Shown: piece after piece, positions 7,606 to 16,933 of the stretch
Numbering within the stretch: position 1 is the first letter of the stretch
Layout: every line of letters starts with the position of its first letter
Assembly (NCBI RefSeq): GCF_024054195.1
Contig: NZ_JAMXLB010000001.1
Location: forward strand, 1,498,950 to 1,562,949
DNA from: Flavobacterium sp. NRK F7
GTDB taxonomy: Bacteria > Bacteroidota > Bacteroidia > Flavobacteriales > Flavobacteriaceae
Length of the DNA: 64,000 bases
Direction of reading: 5' to 3'
Made by a program: the position numbers and the translations under genes
Notes under the pieces: generated by a model
What the model saw: the letters and a program-made list of their open reading frames with translations, nothing else
What the model was told of the DNA's origin: nothing
The model's database searches: none

Positions 7606-8302
7606 GAAAATAAAACTTCAAGATTTAGGTAAAAAAGACTACAAGGATACCTGGGATTATCAAGAAGTTCTTTTTAAAGAGATAGTAGATCAAAAAATAC
7701 AAAATAGAAGAGAAGATACAACCATTGAAACATCCAATTATTTTCTTTTTGTAGAGCATCCACATGTATATACTTTAGGGAAAAGTGGTGATATTGAAAA
7801 TTTATTACTTTCTGAAAAACAGTTGGAAGCAAAGGGTGCAACTTTTTATAAAATTAATAGAGGTGGGGATATTACTTATCATGGTCCAGGTCAAATTGTG
7901 GGTTATCCAATTTTAGATTTGGAAAATTTCTTTACTGATATCCATAAATACTTGCGGTTCTTAGAAGAGGCTATTATTTTGACTTTAGCTGAATATAATA
8001 TTAAAGGAACGAGAAGTGAAGGAGAAACAGGAGTTTGGTTAGATGTAGGAACTCCTTTTGCAAGAAAAATTTGTGCTATGGGAGTTCGTGCTAGTCGTTG
8101 GGTAACCATGCATGGATTTGCTTTGAATGTAAATGCAGATTTAGGATATTTTGATAATATCATTCCTTGCGGTATTAAAGGAAAGGCAGTTACATCCATG
8201 CATGTAGAATTGAATACTCATGTAGACGAAGCTTTGGTTAAACAAAAAATCTTAAAACACTTTAAAGTGTTGTTTGAAAATGAATTTGTATTAACTTCTT
8301 AA
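7598..8302 (+). CDS. lipB: Octanoyl-[acyl-carrier-protein]:protein N-octanoyltransferase
   Basis: LipB moves the octanoyl group from ACP to lipoyl domains of 2-oxoacid dehydrogenases and the glycine cleavage H protein. The 234-residue sequence carries FVEHPHVYTLGKSG, the RGGDITYHGPGQ motif (88-99), K157 in ARKICAMG and the catalytic cysteine C191 in IIPCGI. These are the LipB lysine-cysteine pair. The partner lipoyl synthase lipA is at 50154-51029, so the two are unlinked within this window. The start overlaps the end of the upstream lipoprotein gene. Confidence 0.95.
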   Translation: MNKKIKLQDLGKKDYKDTWDYQEVLFKEIVDQKIQNRREDTTIETSNYFLFVEHPHVYTLGKSGDIENLLLSEKQLEAKGATFYKINRGGDITYHGPGQIVGYPILDLENFFTDIHKYLRFLEEAIILTLAEYNIKGTRSEGETGVWLDVGTPFARKICAMGVRASRWVTMHGFALNVNADLGYFDNIIPCGIKGKAVTSMHVELNTHVDEALVKQKILKHFKVLFENEFVLTS

Positions 8303-8311
8303 AAGTTGAAA

Positions 8312-8971
8312 TTATAAATCCAAACACAATTGGTCTGGAAGAAGTTTGAAACTCATTCTGTGATATTTGCAAGGGCCATATTTTTTTATGGCTTCACGGT
8401 GTTCTTTGGTAGGGTATCCTTTGTTTTTTTTCCAATTATACATGGGGAATTCTTCGTGAATTGTATCCATGTATTCATCTCGGTATGTTTTGGCAAGAAC
8501 AGATGCTGCTGCAATACTTAAGTATTTGGAATCTCCTTTAACAATACTTTGATTAGGGATTCTTTTTAAAATTGAAATCTCCTCTTCAGTAAATGCTTTT
8601 CCGTACGATGTCTTTATTCCTAATTTTGAGAAAATGGGTCTGTTTCCATCTACTATAATAAATTCTGGTAAAGGATGTAATTGTAAAATGCTTTCTTGCA
8701 TGGCTTTCATGGAGGCATTTAGAATGTTTATTTCATCAATTTCTTGGTGAAATATATGAGTGAAAGAGAAAGAGACTGCTTCTTTTTCTATTAAAGGTCT
8801 TAATTCAAAACGTTTTTTTTCGGATAATTGTTTTGAATCATTTAATAGAGTAGATTCAAAAGTTTCGGGTAAAATAATGGCAGCGGCTGTTACTGGTCCT
8901 GCAAGACATCCTCTGCCAGCTTCATCGGTTCCGCATTCAAAAGTTATAGATTTATAACGTTTACTTAACAT
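8312..8971 (-). CDS. rnhB: Ribonuclease HII
   Basis: This 219-residue enzyme removes ribonucleotides from RNA-DNA hybrids. The four acidic catalytic residues are visible: D16 and E17 in [15 protein letters not shown]108 in IIVDGNRP and D165 in KTYRDEYM. The usual GRGPLAGPV has Cys in place of Pro at residue 22, a tolerated change. [10 protein letters not shown] (152-161) is the family motif. It converges with lipB with only 9 bp between stops and no obvious terminator. Confidence 0.95.
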   Translation of the reverse strand: MLSKRYKSITFECGTDEAGRGCLAGPVTAAAIILPETFESTLLNDSKQLSEKKRFELRPLIEKEAVSFSFTHIFHQEIDEINILNASMKAMQESILQLHPLPEFIIVDGNRPIFSKLGIKTSYGKAFTEEEISILKRIPNQSIVKGDSKYLSIAAASVLAKTYRDEYMDTIHEEFPMYNWKKNKGYPTKEHREAIKKYGPCKYHRMSFKLLPDQLCLDL

Positions 8972-9171
8972 TTTGTTTTTTTTGTAAAAATATAATTTTT
9001 AACGCAACCTTTTTGAATAATTAACATCTTTAAACTAGTATTGATTGGTTTAATGCAAATTAATAATTAAATATTTAACATATTTAAAAAGTAATATTCC
9101 GAAGTATTATTTGGTTATTTAAGAAATTATTAAGAAGTTTGCGAAATAACTAACTCAAATAAAAAATTAAT
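8972..9171. promoter_or_regulatory. AT-rich divergent intergenic region between rnhB and susC-like gene
   Basis: The 200 bp hold promoters for both flanking genes by position. The only near match to a -7 element for the susC-like gene is TATTATTTG at 9105-9113, with one extra base, so no firm promoter call is made. No repeat or hairpin of note is seen. Confidence 0.4.
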
Positions 9172-12100
9172 ATGAGATCGAAGTTTAAATGGATTTTTAC
9201 GCTTTTGGTAGCGTTTACAATGCAGTTTTCGTTCGCACAAGAGAAAACTGTTACAGGTATCGTTTCAGATGCTTTAGGCCCATTAGCTGGTGCTAATGTT
9301 GTAGTTAAAGGTACAAGTAAAGGTACTACAACAGATTTTAATGGTAGTTTTACTATTAAAGCTAATCAGGGAGACATGCTTGTTGTTTCTTACGTTGGAA
9401 TGAATGATTCCTCTGTGCTAGTAACTTCAGAAAACGCATACAGTATTTTGTTAACCCAAAATAATGTTGATTTGAAAGAAGTAGTTGTGGTAGGATATGG
9501 TACTACTACAAAAGAAGCGTTTGTAGGAACAGCAACTAGAGTTAAAAGTGAGAATGTTGAAGCAAAAGCAGTTTCTAATATTTCTCAAGCTTTAAAAGGT
9601 GAGGTTGCGGGTGTTAACGTAATTACAACTTCTGGTCAGCCAGGTACATCAGCTCAAATTAGAATTAGAGGTTTTGGTTCTGTTAATGGTAACAGAGATC
9701 CTCTTTTTGTAGTTGATGGTGTTCCTTATACTGGGAATGTTAATGCAATTAACCCATCTGATATAGAGAGTTTAACTATATTAAAAGATGCAACTGCAAC
9801 AGCTATTTACGGTTCTAGAGGGGCTAATGGAGTTGTTGTAATTTCAACAAAAAAAGGGCAATCAGAAAGTTCTTCTATAGAAGTTGAATTTAAATCTGGT
9901 ATAAATATTAGTTTGTTGCCAAGATATAATACTATTAGTTCGCCAGAAGAATATATTAGTTTATCATGGAATGCAATGTACAATCAAGGGGTTGCTACAG
10001 GTGCTGCCGATCCAGTAGATTATGCAAATAATAATTTATTTAGCGGTTCAGGTATTAGTCCAGGATATAACATGTGGAACGTGACTAGTGGAGCTGATCT
10101 TATTGACCCAGCTACTGGACAAGTAAGATCTGGTGTGACTAGAAAATACAATCCTGAAGATTGGGAAGATTACGGTTTTCAAAATTCTTACAGACAAGAA
10201 GCGAATGTAAGATTCAGCGGTGGTAATGAAAAAACAAAATATTTTAGTTCATTTGGATTCTTAAATGATGAAGGTTATATCATTAACTCTGACTTCAAGC
10301 GTTATTCTACTAGATTAAACTTATCACACCAACCAAAGAAGTGGATGAAAGCATCTGCTAATATTGGGTATTCTGGTTCAAGAACTAATAATAATGGTCA
10401 ATCTTCGGATTCTGGAAGTATCTTTTGGTTTGTAGATAATATTCCTTCAATTTACCCATTATTTTCTAGAGATACAAATGGTAATTTTATTCCTGATCCT
10501 ATTTTTGGAGGTAATCAATACGATTATGGAGATGGTACTTCTGGATCTAGAGGTTTTGGAGGTTTAACCAATGCAATTGCTGATGCTACTTTTGATAGAA
10601 GTAGAACAGATAGAAATGAATTCAACGGATCTTTCAATTTTGACTTTAAATTGTATAAAGATTTGACTTTAGAAACAAGATATGGTGTTCAATACTATGA
10701 TCAAGAATATAACAATAGAAATAATCCATTCTATGGTTCAGCAGCTACTCCAGAGCAATTTGGATCATTATTTAAAAGTAGAACAGCATATGTAAACCAA
10801 GATTTCTTACAGTTATTACGTTACAACAAAGAAGTTGGAAGTCATAATTTTGAATTGTTTGTGGCGCATGAATCAAACGACTTTAAATTTACTAACTTTT
10901 CAGCAAGTAAAAATAAAGTTGCTGTGTTAGATAGTTATGATTTAGCGCAATATTTAGTGACTTCTTCCCCTCCATCTTCTTATACAGATAGAGCTTCTAT
11001 TGAAAGTTACTTTAGTCAATTCAATTATAATTTTGATAAAAAATATTATTTTACGGCTTCTATAAGAAGAGATGGTTCTTCTCGTTTTAAAAATGATAAA
11101 TGGGGAACTTTTGGGTCTGTAGGTGCATCTTGGATATTGTCAAGAGAAGCATTTTTAGAAGATTCGAAGTTTATCAACTTTTTAAAGATTAAATCAAGTT
11201 ATGGTATTATTGGAGATCAAGAAGGTTCAGGTTTATGGCCAGGTTATGATACTTTTGATGTAAATAATTTAAATGATGATTATTCTATTCCTCCAAGGGG
11301 TAATGGTAATCCAGATTTAACTTGGGAAACTTCTAAAATTTTCCAGGTTGGTCTAGAATCGACTTTTTTCAATAATACTTTAGATGTAAATTTAGATTAT
11401 TATATTAAAAACGTAGATAATTTAATTTTTCAAAGACGTGTGGCTCCATCAACTGGTATTGCTTTAATTACAGTTAACGATGGTCAGTTAAGAAACAGTG
11501 GTTTAGAATTTGATGTGCAAGCGCATATTATTAAAGCTAAAAACCCAGGAGATCTTACTTTAGATTTTGGTATTAATGGTGAAGTTTTAACCAATAAAAT
11601 AACGAGAATGCCAATTGAGCCTTCTACAGATTTACCGAAAGTATTAGATACATCAAATGCTCCTTATGGTTGGACAAATGGATCTTCTATTTATGATTTC
11701 TACATGCCAGAATGGGCAGGTGTAGATTCAGCAACTGGGGTTGGTTTGTGGTATATGTATTTTGATGATGCTAATAATGATGGTGTTTTCAATACAGGTG
11801 ATACTAGAATTCAATCTTTAACTCAGTATTTAGATTTAAATCCTGATGCAACGGTAGCTAAAACTACTACTTCTGCTTATGCTGAAGCAACTAGTAAGTT
11901 TGTAGGTAAATCTGCTATTCCTGATGTTAGAGGTGCTTTCAGAGTGAGTGCAAGTTACAAAAACTTCGATTTATCAACTCAGTTTACATACAGTATTGGT
12001 GGTTATTCATATGATTTCACTTATGCAGGATTAATGGGTAACGGTCAAATCGGTTCTAATAACTGGCATGAAGATATTAGAGGAAGATGGCAACAACCTG

Positions 12101-12408
12101 GCGATATCACAGATATTCCAAGAATTTCTAGTGGTACAGATGCGAATGTTAATTCTACTTCAACAAGATTTTTAACTAAAGCAGATTATTTAGGTATCAA
12201 TAACGTTAGATTAGGGTATTCTTTACCTGCAAAATATGCTGATGTGTTACAGTTATCTAAATTGAATGTTTATGTTACAGGTGATAATTTAATGTTTTTA
12301 AGTCATAGAAAAGGATTTAATCCATCTACTTCTCAAAATGGTAGTTCTAATACTTACAGATATTCACCTTTATCTAATTTTACATTAGGTGTTAAACTTG
12401 AATTTTAA
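9172..12408 (+). CDS. SusC/RagA-type TonB-dependent outer-membrane transporter
   Basis: This 1078-residue protein has a signal peptide (1-22), then a carboxypeptidase-regulatory-like beta domain (about 25-105, TVTGIVSDALGPLAGANVVV). The VVVVGYG segment and a TonB plug (KALKGEVAGVNVITTSGQPG region to GANGVVVISTKKGQ) follow, then a large barrel ending in FTLGVKLEF. SusC-type transporters import oligosaccharides or peptides across the outer membrane with a SusD lid lipoprotein, which is the next gene. The substrate cannot be read from the sequence and no glycoside hydrolase or peptidase is linked. A run of 15 adenines separates its stop from the SusD start. Confidence 0.95.
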   Translation: MRSKFKWIFTLLVAFTMQFSFAQEKTVTGIVSDALGPLAGANVVVKGTSKGTTTDFNGSFTIKANQGDMLVVSYVGMNDSSVLVTSENAYSILLTQNNVDLKEVVVVGYGTTTKEAFVGTATRVKSENVEAKAVSNISQALKGEVAGVNVITTSGQPGTSAQIRIRGFGSVNGNRDPLFVVDGVPYTGNVNAINPSDIESLTILKDATATAIYGSRGANGVVVISTKKGQSESSSIEVEFKSGINISLLPRYNTISSPEEYISLSWNAMYNQGVATGAADPVDYANNNLFSGSGISPGYNMWNVTSGADLIDPATGQVRSGVTRKYNPEDWEDYGFQNSYRQEANVRFSGGNEKTKYFSSFGFLNDEGYIINSDFKRYSTRLNLSHQPKKWMKASANIGYSGSRTNNNGQSSDSGSIFWFVDNIPSIYPLFSRDTNGNFIPDPIFGGNQYDYGDGTSGSRGFGGLTNAIADATFDRSRTDRNEFNGSFNFDFKLYKDLTLETRYGVQYYDQEYNNRNNPFYGSAATPEQFGSLFKSRTAYVNQDFLQLLRYNKEVGSHNFELFVAHESNDFKFTNFSASKNKVAVLDSYDLAQYLVTSSPPSSYTDRASIESYFSQFNYNFDKKYYFTASIRRDGSSRFKNDKWGTFGSVGASWILSREAFLEDSKFINFLKIKSSYGIIGDQEGSGLWPGYDTFDVNNLNDDYSIPPRGNGNPDLTWETSKIFQVGLESTFFNNTLDVNLDYYIKNVDNLIFQRRVAPSTGIALITVNDGQLRNSGLEFDVQAHIIKAKNPGDLTLDFGINGEVLTNKITRMPIEPSTDLPKVLDTSNAPYGWTNGSSIYDFYMPEWAGVDSATGVGLWYMYFDDANNDGVFNTGDTRIQSLTQYLDLNPDATVAKTTTSAYAEATSKFVGKSAIPDVRGAFRVSASYKNFDLSTQFTYSIGGYSYDFTYAGLMGNGQIGSNNWHEDIRGRWQQPGDITDIPRISSGTDANVNSTSTRFLTKADYLGINNVRLGYSLPAKYADVLQLSKLNVYVTGDNLMFLSHRKGFNPSTSQNGSSNTYRYSPLSNFTLGVKLEF

Positions 12409-12421
12409 AAAAAAAAAAAAA
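12407..12421 (+). repeat. A15 homopolymer between the SusC and SusD genes
   Basis: Fifteen consecutive A residues overlap the SusC stop codon and run to one base before the SusD ATG at 12423. A-rich sequence just before the start aids initiation in Bacteroidota, and the tract is prone to length change. Confidence 0.9.
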
Positions 12422-12422
12422 T

Positions 12423-13901
12423 ATGAAAAGTAATAAATTAATTTATCCAGTTTTTATTGCCTTGCTTCTATTGGGGACAAGTTGTGATAAAGAATATTTG
12501 GAAACTGAACCTACTGAGTTCATAACTCAAGAACAGTTACAAGAAAATTCTGTAAATAATCCTGCTTTATTAAGAGGAACTGTTACGGGTATTTATTCAT
12601 TAATGTTTGAAACTGGTACTGGTGGGACAACGGGTCACAATGACTTTGGTCAAAAAGGTTGTGATATCTGGTCTGATATGTTGACTGGTGATATGGCATT
12701 AAGTACGAATACATACAATTGGTACAGAAACTTTTGTGATTATCAAGTAACAGTAGATTTCAAGAGAAATGAAAATTATGTAGTTTGGAGATATTATTAT
12801 AGAATTATTCGTTCAACAAACGTTGTAATTGATGCCTTAGGTGGTAATGATGCTATTCCACCAAATCAAGAGAATCAATATTTAATGGGACAAGCTAAAG
12901 CTTTAAGAGCTTATGCCTATTTTTATTTAGCACAATTTGAAGTGAATAATTATGATCTTTCTCAACCAATTTTACCTATCTATACTGAACCTGTAAATGT
13001 TGGAAAACCAAAAAGTACAGCTGCTGAAGTTTATGATTTAATTATCAGTGATTTAACAGATGCGATTTCGTTATTAGATAGCTATACACGTACAGCAAAA
13101 AATCAAGTTGATAAAAATGTTGCAAAAGGTTTATTGGCTTATACTTATGCAGCTATGGGTAGAAATTCAGAAGCAGCTACAGTATCTGCGGATATCATTA
13201 ATAATAGTGGTTATCCAGTAACTTCTGCTGGTCAATTAGCTTATCCTGGTGCAGGATCTGGTTTTAACGATGTTAATACTCCGTCTTGGATGTGGGGAGT
13301 GGACTTAACTACTGATCAAGGTTTAGATTTGATTTCTTGGTGGGGACAAATGGATGTGTATACCTATAGTTATGCTTGGGCAGGTGATAGAAAAGTTATT
13401 GATAATAACTTGTATAATGCGATTCCTTCAAATGATGTTCGTAAAACGCAGTTTTCAGCATCTACTAAATTACCTCTAAACAAGTTTTTTGCGCCTGGAA
13501 GAGCAGCTGGTGGGCAAAGGAATATTACTACAGATTATATTTACATGAGAGTAGATGAGTTCTACTTATTGAATGCTGAAACCGCAGCAAAAAGTGGTGA
13601 TGAGCTTACTGCTAGAAATAGTTTAAAAGCGTTATTATTAAACCGTATTCCTGATGTGAGTTATGTTGATGCTCTTACTGGTCAAGCTTTGTTGGATGAA
13701 ATTTACTTACAAACTAGAATCGAATTATGGGGTGAAGGTAAATCTTATTTAGCTATGAAACGTAATAGAGCGACTATAAATAGAGGAGCTAACCATTTAT
13801 TTCAAGTAGGTGTTCAGGTACCTTATAATGATGATAGATTAAGTTTTGAAATCCCTGAAGCAGAGATTTTAAATAATCCATTTATCAACGATCAAAATTA
13901 A
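12423..13901 (+). CDS. SusD/RagB-type surface nutrient-binding lipoprotein
   Basis: The 492-residue lipoprotein has its lipid cysteine at C21 (LLLGTSC) followed by DKEYLETEP, the usual SusD beginning. Residues RAYAYFYLAQ and the TPR-like helices, plus EFYLLNAETAAKSGD and a C-terminal RIELWGEGKSYLAMKR segment, are typical SusD features. It would cap the SusC-like barrel at the cell surface and bind the substrate. Start is 14 bp after the SusC stop. Export signal and context agree, so confidence is high although the ligand is unknown. Confidence 0.95.
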   Translation: MKSNKLIYPVFIALLLLGTSCDKEYLETEPTEFITQEQLQENSVNNPALLRGTVTGIYSLMFETGTGGTTGHNDFGQKGCDIWSDMLTGDMALSTNTYNWYRNFCDYQVTVDFKRNENYVVWRYYYRIIRSTNVVIDALGGNDAIPPNQENQYLMGQAKALRAYAYFYLAQFEVNNYDLSQPILPIYTEPVNVGKPKSTAAEVYDLIISDLTDAISLLDSYTRTAKNQVDKNVAKGLLAYTYAAMGRNSEAATVSADIINNSGYPVTSAGQLAYPGAGSGFNDVNTPSWMWGVDLTTDQGLDLISWWGQMDVYTYSYAWAGDRKVIDNNLYNAIPSNDVRKTQFSASTKLPLNKFFAPGRAAGGQRNITTDYIYMRVDEFYLLNAETAAKSGDELTARNSLKALLLNRIPDVSYVDALTGQALLDEIYLQTRIELWGEGKSYLAMKRNRATINRGANHLFQVGVQVPYNDDRLSFEIPEAEILNNPFINDQN

Positions 13902-13922
13902 CCAACTTAAATTTAAGAAAGT

Positions 13923-14660
13923 ATGAATTTTAAAAATATAATCGTTACTTTTTCTTTAATTTGCTCATTATTTGTGGTAACAAGCTGTAGTGAGGATGAG
14001 AAAGAAGATTTCAACTATATCTCTTTTGAGAAGAAAACGATAAATTTTGGTGTAGCATTAAATGATACTGATTCTTTTGATGTTAAAGTATATGCATCAA
14101 ATACAACTGGAGAAAGTAGAACTTTTTCAGTAGATGTTGTTGAAGCAGAAACAACAGCTGATCCACAATATTATTCTGTTCCTGCTACTTTTACTATTCC
14201 TGGTAATGCAAATGAGGGAGTAATTCCTGTAACTGTTACGGGTACTAATTTAGGAAGTGGTGTGAAAATAGTTTTGAGATTGACTCCTTCAACTTCAGTG
14301 TATACAAATTCAAATGCTACTGCGAGTTCAGATAAAGTAACAATCAATGTAACGGAAGCTTGTTTCCAAAATCCTGTTAATTTAGCATTTACTTTTGATA
14401 GCTATCCAGAAGAAACATACTGGGAATTATATCAAGGAGCTACTCTATATGCTTCATCTGCTGCTGGTGATTATACTGGTCAGTCAACTTTTTCACAATT
14501 GTTTTGCTTACCTGATGGTGATTATACATTAGTTGTATATGATGATTATGGAGATGGTATTAGTTCACCTGGTGGATTTATGCTAACTTCGGGTACTACA
14601 ACTTTAGCTTCTGGTGGTGGAAATTTTGGTACAGAAGTGAGTTATAATTTTACACTATAA
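13923..14660 (+). CDS. Surface lipoprotein of the SusCD operon with C-terminal DYGDGI domain
   Basis: The 245-residue lipoprotein has its lipid cysteine at C22 (VTSC) followed by SEDEKEDF, an acidic stretch consistent with surface export. Residues 30-145 look like an Ig-like beta-sandwich of the kind found in SusCD-associated proteins. The C-terminal part (about 150-245) contains two cysteines (EACFQNP, LFCLPDGDY) and VYDDYGDGISSPGG, a module that recurs in Bacteroidota secreted proteins. It is probably an accessory binding protein of the transporter. No catalytic motif is seen. A strong terminator follows. Confidence 0.75.
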   Translation: MNFKNIIVTFSLICSLFVVTSCSEDEKEDFNYISFEKKTINFGVALNDTDSFDVKVYASNTTGESRTFSVDVVEAETTADPQYYSVPATFTIPGNANEGVIPVTVTGTNLGSGVKIVLRLTPSTSVYTNSNATASSDKVTINVTEACFQNPVNLAFTFDSYPEETYWELYQGATLYASSAAGDYTGQSTFSQLFCLPDGDYTLVVYDDYGDGISSPGGFMLTSGTTTLASGGGNFGTEVSYNFTL

Positions 14661-14687
14661 TAATTTAGATTATTATATATAAATTTT

Positions 14688-14716
14688 AAAGCCAGTGATT
14701 TTCACTGGCTTTTTTT
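14688..14716 (+). terminator. Terminator of the SusCD operon
   Basis: GCCAGTGA (14691-14698) pairs with TCACTGGC (14702-14709) across a 3-base loop, followed by seven T. Confidence 0.9.
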
Positions 14717-14720
14717 ATTT

Positions 14721-14752
14721 TTTGAACTTAGAATAGTTTAACGTTACTTTTG
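14721..14752 (+). promoter_or_regulatory. Promoter of the putative porin gene
   Basis: TTTG at 14721-14724 and TACTTTTG at 14745-14752 are separated by 20 bp, matching the Bacteroidota -33/-7 pattern. The presumed start ATG is at 14812. Confidence 0.7.
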
Positions 14753-14811
14753 CGTTTTTATTTTTTATCTAAAAATATTTCTCATTACATTTGTTTGCAA
14801 TTTTCAAACTA

Positions 14812-16761
14812 ATGAATAAAGTATTTATTATTATTTTCTTATCAATCCCAGTATTTGTTTTTTCTCAAAAGAATACTTTGAAAGGAGCTGATGGTGGCTT
14901 GGGTAGTTTTAACAACAATAATCTCAATGATAGTATTTTTAAAAATTCAAAAGGAATTTCAAAAAATATGAAAAAACCACCAATAGATTTATATAAAATC
15001 TATACTTTACAAAAAGATACCACGTATCTAGATACAACACTTTCCATTCAAAAAGAATATAAGTTTAACTTACTACGCAAAGATATTTTTGGATTATTGC
15101 CTTTTGCTAATGAAGGACAAACCTATAATACCTTAGATTTTGGTCTTACTAAAAAAAATGTGATGCCTACAATGGGTTTTTTAGCAAAACATTTTAATTA
15201 TTTAGAAGTTAACGATATTAACTACTATAATGTTCCTACACCATTAAGTGATTTATACTTTAAAACAGTTATGGAACAAGGACAATCATTAGATGCTTTT
15301 TTAACTGTAAATACTAAGAGAAATCTAAATTTTTCAATTGCATATAAAGGATTACGTTCAATAGGTAAGTATATAAATGCCATTTCTAGTTCTGGAAATT
15401 TTAGGTTCACAACTAGCTACTTTACTAAAGACAAAAGATATGTACTTAATGCCCATTTTACAGGTCAAGATATATCTAATCAAGAAAATGGTGGTATAGT
15501 AGATACAGCGGTTTTTGAATTAAGTGAACCTCCTTTTAATGAAAGAGAACGTTTGGATGTTTATTTTAACGATGCTACTTCTTTATTAAAAGGAAATCGT
15601 TTCCTAATTGATCATTCTTTTAAATTAAATAAAGAAAATCCAAATAGTTTGATTTTTTCTCATCAATTCAATCATGAATATAAATTTTTTAATTTTGATC
15701 AAACAAATGCTAATGAACGTTTTGGAAATGCCTATTCTAATTCCATAAGTAATAAAACAAGATACAATCATTTTTATAATAAAATAGGAGTTGGATTTAC
15801 TACTAAAAATTACGGTGAAGTGCAGTTCTATGTGGATGATAATAATTACAATTATTTTTATAAAAGTATAGTTTTTGATAGTTCTGGAAATACGTTAGTT
15901 CCCAATGCGATTAATGATAGAATTAATTCAATAGGTGGAAATTATACCTATTTTGGGAGTAATTTTAAAACCAATTTGCATGTTTCGAACGCTATTACAA
16001 ATCAATCGATATCAAATATTGAAGCTTCAATTAACTATAAATTAAATGAAAATTATCAATTTGAATTTCACTATCAAAAATTAAATAGTCTCCCTAATTT
16101 AAATTATACATTGTATCAAAGTAACTATGTAGATTATAATTGGTACAACAATTTTAAGAACGAGAAAAGGAATGTTTTTCAAATTGCTGCTAGAACCAAA
16201 TGGATTAATCTTGAAGCGCAATATAGTATTTTAGACGATTATCTGTATTTTGACAATACAACTAATGATATTGAAACGTTAACGGTTAAACCTTTTCAAA
16301 ACAATAATACGATTACCTATGCTTCTTTAAAAGCCTCAAAAGATATTCATTTTTGGAAATTTGGTTTAGATAATACAGTATTATTGCAACAAGTTGATAA
16401 TGCCGATAACACTTTAAATGTTCCACAATTAGTAACTCGAAATGCTTTTTATTTTTCAGAACATGTGTTTAAAAAAGCGATGTTCATTCAAACAGGTGTC
16501 GTTTTTAATTATTTTACAAAATATTATGCAAACGATTACAATCCTTTATTAGGAGAGTTTTATGTGCAAAATGAAAAAAAAATTGGAGCTTTTCCAATGT
16601 TTGACTTTTTTATTAATGCCAAAGTACGACAAGCACGATTATTTTTGAAAGCAGAACATTTTAATTCCTCTTTTACAGGTTATAATTTTTATACTGCACC
16701 AAATTATCCCTATCGCGATTTTATTGTACGCTTTGGAATTGTTTGGAATTTCTTTAGTTAA
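14812..16761 (+). CDS. Putative porin (Bacteroidota porin_10-like outer-membrane barrel)
   Basis: Starting at the ATG at 14812 gives 649 residues with a clean signal peptide (IIIFLSIPVFVFSQ). A TTG seven codons earlier is less likely. The sequence is rich in alternating aromatic strands, contains FNERERLDVYFNDATSLLKG and ends with FIVRFGIVWNFFS, a terminal barrel strand. Length and pattern match the putative-porin family common in Flavobacteriia. It would form an outer-membrane channel, but no substrate is known. It has its own promoter after the SusCD terminator. Confidence 0.78.
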   Translation: MNKVFIIIFLSIPVFVFSQKNTLKGADGGLGSFNNNNLNDSIFKNSKGISKNMKKPPIDLYKIYTLQKDTTYLDTTLSIQKEYKFNLLRKDIFGLLPFANEGQTYNTLDFGLTKKNVMPTMGFLAKHFNYLEVNDINYYNVPTPLSDLYFKTVMEQGQSLDAFLTVNTKRNLNFSIAYKGLRSIGKYINAISSSGNFRFTTSYFTKDKRYVLNAHFTGQDISNQENGGIVDTAVFELSEPPFNERERLDVYFNDATSLLKGNRFLIDHSFKLNKENPNSLIFSHQFNHEYKFFNFDQTNANERFGNAYSNSISNKTRYNHFYNKIGVGFTTKNYGEVQFYVDDNNYNYFYKSIVFDSSGNTLVPNAINDRINSIGGNYTYFGSNFKTNLHVSNAITNQSISNIEASINYKLNENYQFEFHYQKLNSLPNLNYTLYQSNYVDYNWYNNFKNEKRNVFQIAARTKWINLEAQYSILDDYLYFDNTTNDIETLTVKPFQNNNTITYASLKASKDIHFWKFGLDNTVLLQQVDNADNTLNVPQLVTRNAFYFSEHVFKKAMFIQTGVVFNYFTKYYANDYNPLLGEFYVQNEKKIGAFPMFDFFINAKVRQARLFLKAEHFNSSFTGYNFYTAPNYPYRDFIVRFGIVWNFFS

Positions 16762-16796
16762 TGGTGGGAACGAATCTTTAGGATTTTTGGAATCCA

Positions 16797-16862
16797 TTTT
16801 CCTGCTGTTCGTTAAAGTTCTTAAATAAATTTAAGAAGCTATCACTACCATCAGGGTTAATA
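16797..16862 (+). repeat. Dispersed hairpin repeat, copy C (short form)
   Basis: Left arm TTTTCCTGCTGTTCG, right arm TATCACTACCATCAGGGTTA. The inner stem TTCTTAAAT (16818-16826) pairs with ATTTAAGAA (16829-16837) across only two bases. This is the most compact copy. It lies just before the cystathionine beta-synthase-type promoter. Confidence 0.75.
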
Positions 16863-16879
16863 AGCTCTTCATTTTCATT

Positions 16880-16909
16880 TTTGTATTCGCAATATTCACA
16901 CTATCTTTG
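16880..16909 (+). promoter_or_regulatory. Promoter of the cystathionine beta-synthase-type gene
   Basis: TTTG (16880-16883) and TATCTTTG (16902-16909) are 18 bp apart. The ATG at 16934 follows with a 25-base gap, which argues against the earlier TTG at 16907 within the promoter. Confidence 0.75.
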
Positions 16910-16933
16910 CTAACAATTTTTTTCAATTATAAA

